Of a stretch of 13,554 bases of DNA, positions 6,618 to 13,139 are shown one piece after another. The translations under genes were made by a program, and so were the position numbers. The notes beneath the pieces were generated by a model. It saw nothing but the letters and a program-made list of their open reading frames with translations, searched no databases and was not told the DNA's origin. Numbering within the stretch: position 1 is the first letter of the stretch; each line of letters starts with the position of its first letter. This stretch comes from Phycisphaerales bacterium (lineage in GTDB: Bacteria; Planctomycetota; Phycisphaerae; Tepidisphaerales; Tepidisphaeraceae): the NCBI GenBank assembly GCA_028288875.1, contig JAQGHK010000357.1, positions 1 to 13,554 on the forward strand. The letters run 5' to 3'.

Positions 6618-8168
6618 TTACTCCACATCGGTAGCAATGTCGGCTGGGACCAATGTTGGCGCGGCAAGTTCTTTCCAACGATCCGCGCGCAGGGCCTGCG
6701 GCGCTTCCACGATTTCTTCCATGACCGGGATCGCCTCGGCCTTGCCGCTGACACCGAGCTTGGCCATGTCGCGGGCGGATGGGAGGACGCGGCTTTCGAG
6801 GGAGCGGATGGCTTCGTTGTATTGCTGCGTGGTTCGGCCGAGCTGCGTGCCGAGTTTTTGCAGATCCCCGGCGACTTTCTGGATGCGCTCGTACAGGCGC
6901 GTGCCGAGCTTGCGAATTTCTTCGGCGTTTTCTTCGATCGCTTTGTGCCGCCAGCCGTGTTCGATGACGCGAAGTAGGCCGAGCAGCGTGGTCGGGCTGG
7001 CGACGATCACGCGCTGGTTGAGCGCGTCTTCGATCAGTGTCGGATCGTTCTCGACAGCCGCGTACAGGAACGCCTCGCCGGGCAGGAAGAGGACGACGTA
7101 GTCGGTCGCGCGGCCGAAGCTTTCCCAGTAGGCCTTGCTGGCGAGTTCGGAAACGCGGCTGCGGACCTGCTGGCTGTGCCGGGCGATGTGGGCGACGCGC
7201 AAGATGTCGTCGGTGCAGGCAGAGGCATCGAGAAACGCATCCAGCACGCACTTGCTGTCGACAATGACTTGGCGGTCTTCCGGCAGCTGCACGATGCAGT
7301 CCGGCCGCAGCCGGCCGTCGTCGGTCGATACCTGCTCGCTGAACGTCACGCGATCGGCCATGCCGGCCAGTTCGAACAGGCGGCGCAGTGTCAGTTCGCC
7401 CCATCGGCCGCGGCCTTGCGGCTTGCGGAGGGCGGTGACGAGCTGCTTGGTTTCGATCGACAAATTCAATTGAACGGCAGCGACGGCGGCGAGGTTTTCC
7501 TTGATGTCCACATATGCGGCCGACCGGCTTTGCTCGATCTCGGTGAGCTTCGTTCGATACTCCGCCAGCGTGTGCTGCATCGGCTGAAGCAGTTGGCCCA
7601 TTTCCACGCGCTTCTGTTCCAGCGTGCCGGCCGCTTCGGTCTGCAGCGTCTTAAACCGTTGCTCGGCTAGGGTTAGGAAGCTTTCGGTGCTGGCCTTGAG
7701 CGCGTCCTTGCTGGCTTCGGCAAAGCTTTCCTTCAGGCGGGCGTTGGATTGGTCCATCTGCTCGCGCATCTGCTGGAGCGCCTGCCTTTCGGCGTCGAGT
7801 TTGGCGATCAAGGCGGCCCGGTCCTGCTGCATGGTGGCGTTGTCGTTCCGCAGCGTTTCCACCGCAGCGACGGCGGCAGAAAGCGCTTCGGTCTGTCGTT
7901 GAACACTGTCGCGCTCGGCGGACAACTTGGCGGCGAGCGTGGCGCGTTCCTGCTGTTCGGTGGCGAGCTGAGCTTTGGCGGCTTCGGCGGTTTGGGTGAT
8001 TGCGGCCAAGTTCCGCTGGGCATCGACGGCACGCTCGGTGGCGATCGTCCGATCGGTCTGGGCGGTGACCAGTGCCTGACGCGATCGGCGGTCCACGACG
8101 AGAAACGTCACGACCGCAGCGACGCCACCGCCGAGGACCAGGCCGATCAGAATCCAGACGACTTCCAT
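6618..8168 (-). CDS. rmuC: DNA recombination protein RmuC
   Basis: A 516-residue member of the RmuC family, which in E. coli limits recombination between inverted repeats and is predicted to carry a PD-(D/E)XK-like nuclease core. Residues 4-24 (VVWILIGLVLGGGVAAVVTF) form one N-terminal membrane anchor, followed by a coiled coil to about 240 rich in Ala, Gln and Glu. The conserved core starts with GRGRWGELTLRRLFELAGM at about 252, continues with DGRLRPDCIVQLP (Asp at about 290) and VIVDSK (about 301-306), and ends with the signature segments YVVLFLPGEAFLYAA, VIVASPTTLLGLLR and a helical tail. The putative catalytic Asp...Asp-x-Lys layout is present. The gene lies 76 bp downstream of the RdgC-like gene on the same strand. 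TAGACT at 8175-8180, 6 nt before the ATG, may be its own -10 box. The family call is firm. Confidence 0.95.
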   Translation of the reverse strand: MEVVWILIGLVLGGGVAAVVTFLVVDRRSRQALVTAQTDRTIATERAVDAQRNLAAITQTAEAAKAQLATEQQERATLAAKLSAERDSVQRQTEALSAAVAAVETLRNDNATMQQDRAALIAKLDAERQALQQMREQMDQSNARLKESFAEASKDALKASTESFLTLAEQRFKTLQTEAAGTLEQKRVEMGQLLQPMQHTLAEYRTKLTEIEQSRSAAYVDIKENLAAVAAVQLNLSIETKQLVTALRKPQGRGRWGELTLRRLFELAGMADRVTFSEQVSTDDGRLRPDCIVQLPEDRQVIVDSKCVLDAFLDASACTDDILRVAHIARHSQQVRSRVSELASKAYWESFGRATDYVVLFLPGEAFLYAAVENDPTLIEDALNQRVIVASPTTLLGLLRVIEHGWRHKAIEENAEEIRKLGTRLYERIQKVAGDLQKLGTQLGRTTQQYNEAIRSLESRVLPSARDMAKLGVSGKAEAIPVMEEIVEAPQALRADRWKELAAPTLVPADIATDVE

Positions 8169-8174
8169 GCCATC

Positions 8175-8180
8175 AGTCTA
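8175..8180 (-). promoter_or_regulatory. -10-like box (TAGACT) 6 nt before the rmuC start
   Basis: On the minus strand TAGACT is followed by GATGGC and the rmuC ATG, the same 6-nt gap as the TACAAT before the gene at 5422. There is no Shine-Dalgarno and no clear -35. It may be an internal promoter giving a leaderless rmuC message; the evidence is the hexamer and its spacing only. Confidence 0.3.
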
Positions 8181-8244
8181 ACGACGCGGCCGCCCTTTGC
8201 ACGGATTTTGTTCGGGTCCGCCAGATTGTTTTTCGGCGACCAAA

Positions 8245-9441
8245 TTAAGCCGCGGCGGTGTTGGCTTTCACCCCGGTGGCGATCCATTTGCGGATGTTGC
8301 CGGTGGTGGTTTCCCAACCGCTGACGCGCGCCGTGAGGAAGGCGCTATACATCGCATCAATACAGTTATTGAAATCGCGGAGCAGCGTGATGCGTTCTTC
8401 GAACAGCGTGCGGGCCGTGTCGGCTTTTTCAACTTCAGGCAGCTTCAGCGAACTCACCGCCAGCGACTCGCCGGTCAGCGTGAGATTGAACTGCCCCGCC
8501 GCACAATCCACAATCAGACCGGCTTTTCGCGGGGCCTTGCCGGTGCGGAGGGCGTCGATGGCTTCGGGCATGCGCGTCGGGCCGGTCGCCGTCAGTGTGT
8601 CTTTGCCGCTCTGGCCAAAGACGCAATCGAGTTGCAGCGTACGGTCGAACATCACCGTAGTGTGGCCGCCGCCGCTTGCGCCGGCGGCAGTTTCAATCAC
8701 GCCGGTCTTCTGCGTTTCGTGCCACAGCCACAGGAGGAATTCGTTACCGAGGAAGTCTTTGGCGCCGTCGCCCTTGGCGGTCCAGGGATATTCTGCATTC
8801 ATATCCGGGTCTTCCTGGCTCTTGGCAAAACGCGTGGGCATGAGGTCTTCGTACTCACGCCGCTTGGCGCGCTTTTCCAGTTCGCGCAAACCGATATGGC
8901 CGCTGGTGAGCGGCTGCAATTCAAGCTCGAACGTGCGGCTAAATAGCTCCTGCATTTTTTCGCGCACGCTTACGCTGGCCGGGCCGTACAGCACGTTGGC
9001 GGGCACGTCCCACAGGAGTGGAATCAGTTTGCTGCGGCGGAATTTTCCGCTGCGCAAATCTTCATCCAATTTCCGGCCCACGACATCTTTCACCTCTCGC
9101 TTTTGTGCTTTGGAAATGAACCCACTTGGGTTGTTCGCCGCGGCCGCTTCTTCTTCGATCGTGGTGTAGGCGCTCTTCACTTCGCCGGGCACTTTGTTGG
9201 TGTCGACGCGTAAGCCGATGTGGATACAGTCGTTGAAGACACAGTGTTCGAAATCGAATCGGCCATCAAAAATATGCCGCGGGCCGACCCAGCCCCACTC
9301 CACGTCTTCGGGCACGCCGATATCGGTGGGCCGAAGTGCGTTGGCGGCGAACTTTCCCAGCATGGCCTCATCGGGCAGCTTGGGCGTGTTGCCGAGAATG
9401 GCGTAGCGGGTAAACGAGATAGAGCCGGAGTCAAAACCCAT
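8245..9441 (-). CDS. RdgC-like recombination-associated protein
   Basis: A 398-residue cytoplasmic protein starting MGFDSGSISFTRYAILGNTP. The order of features (a 'MGF..GS..FTR' start, GWVGPRHIFDGRFDFEHCVF, then HIGLRVDTNKVPGEVKSAY, then DVPANVLYGPASVSVREKMQ and LFSRTFELELQPL) follows the RdgC-like family seen in deltaproteobacteria and other non-enteric phyla. In E. coli RdgC is a ring-shaped double-stranded-DNA binder that restrains RecA. The C-terminal half (GNEFLLWLWHETQKTG, then FGQSGKDTLTATGP) also fits, as RdgC homologues carry a 'FLTWLW' segment there. The frame is open upstream to 9720, but the start at 9441 matches the family and leaves a proper divergent promoter region. It precedes rmuC by 76 bp, so both recombination-linked proteins may share a transcript. 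I am fairly sure of the family, less so of the function. Confidence 0.75.
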   Translation of the reverse strand: MGFDSGSISFTRYAILGNTPKLPDEAMLGKFAANALRPTDIGVPEDVEWGWVGPRHIFDGRFDFEHCVFNDCIHIGLRVDTNKVPGEVKSAYTTIEEEAAAANNPSGFISKAQKREVKDVVGRKLDEDLRSGKFRRSKLIPLLWDVPANVLYGPASVSVREKMQELFSRTFELELQPLTSGHIGLRELEKRAKRREYEDLMPTRFAKSQEDPDMNAEYPWTAKGDGAKDFLGNEFLLWLWHETQKTGVIETAAGASGGGHTTVMFDRTLQLDCVFGQSGKDTLTATGPTRMPEAIDALRTGKAPRKAGLIVDCAAGQFNLTLTGESLAVSSLKLPEVEKADTARTLFEERITLLRDFNNCIDAMYSAFLTARVSGWETTTGNIRKWIATGVKANTAAA

Positions 9442-9568
9442 GGGCCGAGCAAGGTACCGCGCCACCGCGTCGAGGCAACGCTGAAATGTCGTCCGAGAAG
9501 ATCGCGGCGTGCGGACAATTGTCGTATCGGTTGCGGTGGTTGGGATTTGCGGGCATTCTTGGCGGCCG
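9442..9568. promoter_or_regulatory. Divergent promoter region between rdgC-like gene and htrA
   Basis: For the minus-strand gene there is TTGCCT (9473-9478), a 16-bp spacer and TACCTT (9451-9456), with 9 nt left to the ATG at 9441. For the plus-strand gene a weaker pair, TTGCGG (9531-9536) and CATTCT (9554-9559), is spaced 17 bp, with 9 nt to the ATG at 9569. Both layouts would give leaders of only 2-3 nt. Between them lies the perfect 10-bp palindrome GACAATTGTC (9514-9523), a possible operator. No Shine-Dalgarno is evident for either gene. All assignments are from sequence only. Confidence 0.4.
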
Positions 9569-10993
9569 ATGAATTTCTTCCGCACGTCCGTCGCCCTGAG
9601 TCTGGTTGTTCTCGCCGGCTGTGCCACCGACCGGGGCGCGGGGCTTCGCGGGTTCGCCGCCACGCAGCCGGCCGATCCTTTTCCCTCGGCCACGCCACAG
9701 CGTGTTACTGACGTCACCAATCGCGTCTTTCCCGCAGTCGTGCGGCTGGATGTCGCGGAAGAAGTTTACGAGAACGGCAAACGTTCGCTGCAGCGGGGTA
9801 TCGGCAGCGGCGTAATCTTCGACGATCAAGGCCGCGTCCTTACGAATTTTCACGTCGCCGGCCGGGCGGTTGAGATTTACATCACGCTGTTCAACAAGGA
9901 GCGCGTGGCCGCGAAATTGGTCGGCGATGATCACTGGACCGATCTGGCCGTCGTGCAGTTGGACATGGCGGAGATCGCGAAAAAGAAGATCACCTTCAGC
10001 CATGCGGACCTCGGCGAAAGCGCGAGCTTGAAAGTCGGCCAGGATGTGATCGCCATCGGTACGCCCTTTGGCCTCTCACGCACGATGACGCTGGGCATCG
10101 TCTCCAACAACGAGCGCACCTTCTACCCGCGCAACGAAACCATCGATGAATACGAGACCGGCCAGTTCGGTAACTGGATTCAGATGGATACGCCGATCGC
10201 CCCCGGCAATAGCGGCGGGCCGCTGGTCGATTTGAATGGCAAAATCGTCGGCATCAACACCCGCGGCTTCAGCGGGCAGGCGCTGAATTTCGCGATCCCG
10301 ATCGATCTGGCCAGGGGCGTGATCGCTGAAATCATTCGCAGCGCCACGCCGGATACCAAAGGCCGCGTGACGCGCGCCGATCTGGGCATCGTCCTCAAAC
10401 CGCTGCAGGATCTGGAATCGTATTACGACATCGACATCAATAAGGGCGTGCTCGTGAACGGCGTCGATCGCGGCTCGCCCGCCGCCGTTGCCGGGATGAA
10501 GGCCCAGGACATTCTCATCTCTATCGACGGCCAGCCGACCAATGTGCGTTTCCCTGAAGAACTCGCCGGCGTGCGGCAGCGCATCGCGGGCCTGGCGTTG
10601 GATAAGCCCGTGAAGGTCATGGCGCTCCGCGGCGGCAAGCCGTTGGAATTATCGATGACGCCCGTCAAACTGGAAAGCGCCGTCGGCGAAGAGCGCGAAG
10701 CCAAGGCCTGGGGCTTCTCCGTCCGCGACGTCACCCGCGCTTACGCCAATGAGCAGCAGTTGGATGACGACAAAGGTGTGGTCGTCACCAGCCTCACCAA
10801 GGGCTATGCCGCCGACAAGGCCGACATCAACCCCGGCGACGTCATTCGCTCGATCGAAGGCAAGCCGATCGAAGACCTCGAGGCCTTCGAAAAAATCTTC
10901 AAGAGCCTGACGGCCGAGAAGAAAGCTAAAGTGGTGCTGCAGGTTCAGCGCGATCGCGGCGTCCGCACTGCGCTGCTGAAGGTGACGTACTAA
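9569..10993 (+). CDS. HtrA/DegP-type serine protease lipoprotein with two PDZ domains
   Basis: A 474-residue trypsin-like protease of the HtrA/DegP/DegQ family, which degrades or refolds damaged proteins in the cell envelope. Residues 1-18 form a lipoprotein signal with lipobox LAGC (lipidated Cys18). The protease domain shows all three catalytic residues: LTNFHVAGRA (His95), DHWTDLAVVQLD (Asp125) and TPIAPGNSGGPLV (Ser215). PDZ1 starts at about 270 (ADLGIVLKPL, then DRGSPAAVAGMKAQDILISI) and PDZ2 at about 380 (WGFSVRDVTRAY, then DINPGDVIRSIEGKPI). The ATG at 9569 is chosen for the signal peptide; the frame is open to a GTG at 9509 that would add a meaningless stretch. It is followed after 86 bp by a related gene without catalytic residues. 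No specific family member name can be given. Confidence 0.93.
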   Translation: MNFFRTSVALSLVVLAGCATDRGAGLRGFAATQPADPFPSATPQRVTDVTNRVFPAVVRLDVAEEVYENGKRSLQRGIGSGVIFDDQGRVLTNFHVAGRAVEIYITLFNKERVAAKLVGDDHWTDLAVVQLDMAEIAKKKITFSHADLGESASLKVGQDVIAIGTPFGLSRTMTLGIVSNNERTFYPRNETIDEYETGQFGNWIQMDTPIAPGNSGGPLVDLNGKIVGINTRGFSGQALNFAIPIDLARGVIAEIIRSATPDTKGRVTRADLGIVLKPLQDLESYYDIDINKGVLVNGVDRGSPAAVAGMKAQDILISIDGQPTNVRFPEELAGVRQRIAGLALDKPVKVMALRGGKPLELSMTPVKLESAVGEEREAKAWGFSVRDVTRAYANEQQLDDDKGVVVTSLTKGYAADKADINPGDVIRSIEGKPIEDLEAFEKIFKSLTAEKKAKVVLQVQRDRGVRTALLKVTY

Positions 10994-10999
10994 AATCGC

Positions 11000-11068
11000 C
11001 GTAGGGTGGGCGCTGCCCGCCATCTGCTGATCGTTACGCCGAAGAAGGTGGGCATTGCCCACGCTACG
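11000..11068. repeat. Inverted pair of GTGGGC-x3-GCCCAC hairpin repeats between the two HtrA-like genes
   Basis: Two related units face each other. Unit 1 begins CGTAGGGTGGGCGCTGCCCG, with its hairpin at 11005-11021 (ggtgggc, loop gct, gcccgcc, one G-T pair). Unit 2 is the reverse form, with its hairpin at 11048-11062 (gtgggc, loop att, gcccac) followed by GCTACG. The outer ends CGTAG (11000-11004) and CTACG (11064-11068) are also complementary, so the 69 bp could fold into one long structure. Repeats with a 'GTAGGGTGGGC..GCCCACC' core occur between genes in several phyla. The element fills most of the 86-bp spacer and sits 11 bp before the next ATG, where it could affect co-expression of the two genes. 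Confidence 0.8.
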
Positions 11069-11079
11069 AAAGAGATACG

Positions 11080-12507
11080 ATGAAACGCTTCGCCCCGACC
11101 GCCGTGGCTCTTGTTGCCGCCTGCTCGATCGCCCACGCCCAGACCCGCCCCGCCTCCGGGCCGGCGGCCTTGCTGGAAAAGATGAAGCCGTCGCTCGTCG
11201 TCGCTCAGTTCACCTACGACGGCGAACTTGGCCGGCGCGAATTGACAGCCCTGGGCATCGTCATCCGTGAAGACGGCCTGACGATCGTGCCGTCCGAATT
11301 CACGCCGCGGCAGATGCCCGATGAGCAAATGAAGGACTTCAAGCTCATCATCCCGGGCGACGAAGAGACCGAGATCGAGTGCGACCTGATCGGCCGTGAC
11401 GATCGGTATAACCTGTCGTTCATCCTGCCGAAGAAAAAGCAGACGATGACGCCGCTGAAATTCGTGGCCGGCAATATCGGCGTCGGCTCGGCGGTTCGAT
11501 CTGTCGGCATGTTGCCCAAGTCAGCGGGCTATCAGCTGTATACCTATGGCGCTAACGTGGCTGCGATGCTGCGCGGGCCCGTGCCGCAGGTTCTGGTGGA
11601 TGGTGGCGGGCTGACGATCGCGGGCTCGGTGGTGCTGGACGACACGGATCAGCCGATCGGCATCGTGAATGCACAGAATGACCGCATCATGGTGATCGGC
11701 GGCCGGCAAATTCCGCTGAACGATCGGCCGCTGTCGCTGGATGATCCGCAGAATCCGAACGCTTCGATCGAAAATCCGACGCGCGTGTTCATCCCCGCCA
11801 CCGATTTTATGGCCGTGCTGAATGCCCCTCCGTCGAAGGAAGAGCCGCCGCGCTTTCCGTTCATCGGCGTGGTGCAGTTGACCGGCCTGACGAAGGACCT
11901 GACGGAGTATTACAACCTCAAGGGCAAAGTGGCCGTGCAGGTGGGCGACGTGATTCCGAAGTTCAGCGCGGACCGCGCGGGCCTGAAAAAGAGTGACATC
12001 ATCGTCAGCGTCGACGGCCAGCCGCTGGAACGCGGCGACGTGCCGGAAGAAGCGCCGCTGATTTTCACCCGTCACCTGGCCCGCATGGCGATCGGGCAGA
12101 AAGTGACGCTGGGCATCATCACGGGCCCGGAAACGCCGCCGAAGCCCGTGGAAGTGACGCTCGACGAGCGCCCCGCCCCGCCGAGCCGTGCCAAACGCTT
12201 TTATGCCGAGGACTTAGGCTTCACCGCCCGCGATACGGCGTTCGAAGACACGTTCGGCCGGAAGCTCGCGGCCGATGCCAAGGGCGTGGTGGTGGCGTTC
12301 ATCCGTCCGCAGAGCGCGGCCCAGACGGCAACGCTGGATAACGGCGACTTCGTTCGCCAGATCAACCAGACGCCAGTGACGAACGTCGATCAGTTCAAGG
12401 AACAGTACGAGGCGTTCCGCAAGGACAAGCCGAAGGAAGCCGTCGTGTTGGAAGTGCTTCGCGGCGGGAATACCCAGATCATTCGGATCGAACCGCCGCG
12501 GGAATAA
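11080..12507 (+). CDS. HtrA-like pseudoprotease with two PDZ domains, catalytic triad lost
   Basis: A 475-residue exported protein. MKRFAPTAVALVAACSIAHA is a Sec signal peptide, probably cut after AHA (residue 20). The trypsin-like fold is recognisable by alignment to the gene upstream: LTNFHV becomes LTIVPS, so His is Pro71; TDLAV becomes YNLSF, so Asp is Asn111; GNSGGPLVD becomes TIAGSVVLD, so Ser is Ala181. PDZ domains follow at about 258-350 (FPFIGVVQLTGL, then SADRAGLKKSDIIVSVDGQP) and at about 380-475 (DLGFTARDTAFEDTFGRKL, then TLDNGDFVRQINQTPVTNVD). It therefore binds peptides but should not cut them. GAAAGAG (11068-11074) precedes the ATG by 5 nt as a weak Shine-Dalgarno. The frame is intact with normal codon bias, so this is a functional protein and not a decayed gene. 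It may regulate, scaffold or feed the upstream protease. Confidence 0.82.
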   Translation: MKRFAPTAVALVAACSIAHAQTRPASGPAALLEKMKPSLVVAQFTYDGELGRRELTALGIVIREDGLTIVPSEFTPRQMPDEQMKDFKLIIPGDEETEIECDLIGRDDRYNLSFILPKKKQTMTPLKFVAGNIGVGSAVRSVGMLPKSAGYQLYTYGANVAAMLRGPVPQVLVDGGGLTIAGSVVLDDTDQPIGIVNAQNDRIMVIGGRQIPLNDRPLSLDDPQNPNASIENPTRVFIPATDFMAVLNAPPSKEEPPRFPFIGVVQLTGLTKDLTEYYNLKGKVAVQVGDVIPKFSADRAGLKKSDIIVSVDGQPLERGDVPEEAPLIFTRHLARMAIGQKVTLGIITGPETPPKPVEVTLDERPAPPSRAKRFYAEDLGFTARDTAFEDTFGRKLAADAKGVVVAFIRPQSAAQTATLDNGDFVRQINQTPVTNVDQFKEQYEAFRKDKPKEAVVLEVLRGGNTQIIRIEPPRE

Positions 12508-12528
12508 TCGGGGTTCTGCAAATTGCTG

Positions 12529-12608
12529 ACGCCACGGCGGGAGCCGTGGATTCTTTGCTGGCGAACGACGTTCGTTTTCCGAGGAATCCACGGCTTCGGC
12601 CGTGGCGT
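12529..12608. repeat. Inverted pair of CCACGG/CCGTGG palindromic repeats between convergent genes
   Basis: Two 25-nt arms, 12529-12553 (ACGCCACGG, then CGGGAG, then CCGTGGATTC) and 12584-12608, are inverted copies matching at 23 of 25 positions. Each arm contains its own hairpin, CCACGG with CCGTGG around a short loop. Between the arms lies another small hairpin, CGAAC-GAC-GTTCG (12562-12574). The element occupies most of the 138-bp gap between the stops of the pseudoprotease gene and clpS, which run towards each other, so it could work as a two-way mRNA end. No U-tract is present. The remaining bases at 12508-12528 and 12609-12645 show nothing recognisable. Confidence 0.82.
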
Positions 12609-12645
12609 GAAAGCTCGCTCGCGTCGTCCCAAGTCTGCTTGTTCT

Positions 12646-13014
12646 TCAGTCTTCCACTTTCACAATGATCGCCGACATGCTGCCTTTACATGTCGCGACG
12701 CGCCAGTCATTGCCGTAGGCCTGGATCTGGTCGCGCTTCAGCTCGGCGTGCTCGCGGTGCGTCGTGAAAACAACGGCGCGGCCCTGCGAATCGACCTTGT
12801 CGGCCAGCGTAAAGCCCATGGATTCGTGGTAGCCGAAGATCGCCTTGAGCATTTCCATCACGTACTCGTGGCTGTGGTCGTTGTCGTCCAGCAGCACCAC
12901 GTGATACGGGGGGAGCGCAGTGGGTTTGGTAGGCGCCTGTTTCGGCTTGTTTTTGGTCGTGTTCGCCGTTTTGTCCGGCGGCTGGGTCGTCTTTTCAAGG
13001 GTGTCGGTTGGCAT
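12646..13014 (-). CDS. clpS: ATP-dependent Clp protease adaptor ClpS
   Basis: A 122-residue adaptor that delivers N-degron substrates to ClpAP-type proteases. Residues 1-35 form a flexible tail rich in Lys, Thr and Pro; in ClpS this tail enters the Clp unfoldase. The core runs PPYHVVLLDDNDHSHEYVME, then MLKAIFGYHESMGFTLADKV, DSQGRAVVFTTHREHAELKR and the C-terminal CKGSMSAIIVKVED. Compared with E. coli ClpS, Asn34 of the pocket is Asp43, Asp35 is kept (Asp44), Met40 is His49 and His66 is Asp75 (by hand alignment). The start is fixed by AAGGAG at 13022-13027, 7 nt before the ATG. A possible promoter lies upstream at 13081-13108. No clpA is in the window. The family is clear; the substrate preference may differ from the standard type. 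Confidence 0.92.
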   Translation of the reverse strand: MPTDTLEKTTQPPDKTANTTKNKPKQAPTKPTALPPYHVVLLDDNDHSHEYVMEMLKAIFGYHESMGFTLADKVDSQGRAVVFTTHREHAELKRDQIQAYGNDWRVATCKGSMSAIIVKVED

Positions 13015-13021
13015 CGTGTCA

Positions 13022-13027
13022 CTCCTT
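13022..13027 (-). promoter_or_regulatory. Strong Shine-Dalgarno (AAGGAG) of clpS
   Basis: AAGGAG read on the minus strand, 7 nt before the clpS ATG at 13014. It is the only textbook Shine-Dalgarno in the window and settles the clpS start. Confidence 0.8.
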
Positions 13028-13080
13028 GGGGGAAAGACGGCCAGTCAAACACGATCGATCTACGGATGCAAATTAAAACA

Positions 13081-13108
13081 AATTTAGGCCCAATACTTTT
13101 GTTCGCAA
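13081..13108 (-). promoter_or_regulatory. Putative clpS promoter
   Basis: On the minus strand, TTGCGA (13103-13108) and TAAATT (13081-13086) are spaced 16 bp, each matching 4 of 6 sigma-70 consensus bases, in an AT-rich stretch of the 125-bp gap. The leader to the ATG would be about 60 nt, with room for the strong Shine-Dalgarno. Moderately convincing at best. Confidence 0.35.
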
Positions 13109-13139
13109 AGTGATGGCGGGTTCTCCCTAAGCCGCCTGA

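Noticed and set aside
6556..7404. 282-codon minus-strand frame overlapping rmuC
   Set aside because: Arg/Pro/His-rich text in another frame of the same strand as rmuC, whose motifs are unmistakable.
9442..9720. Upstream extension of the rdgC-like frame to 9720
   Set aside because: It would overlap the htrA signal peptide region, adds low-complexity Arg/Thr/Pro sequence, and the family start MGF..GS..FTR is at 9441.
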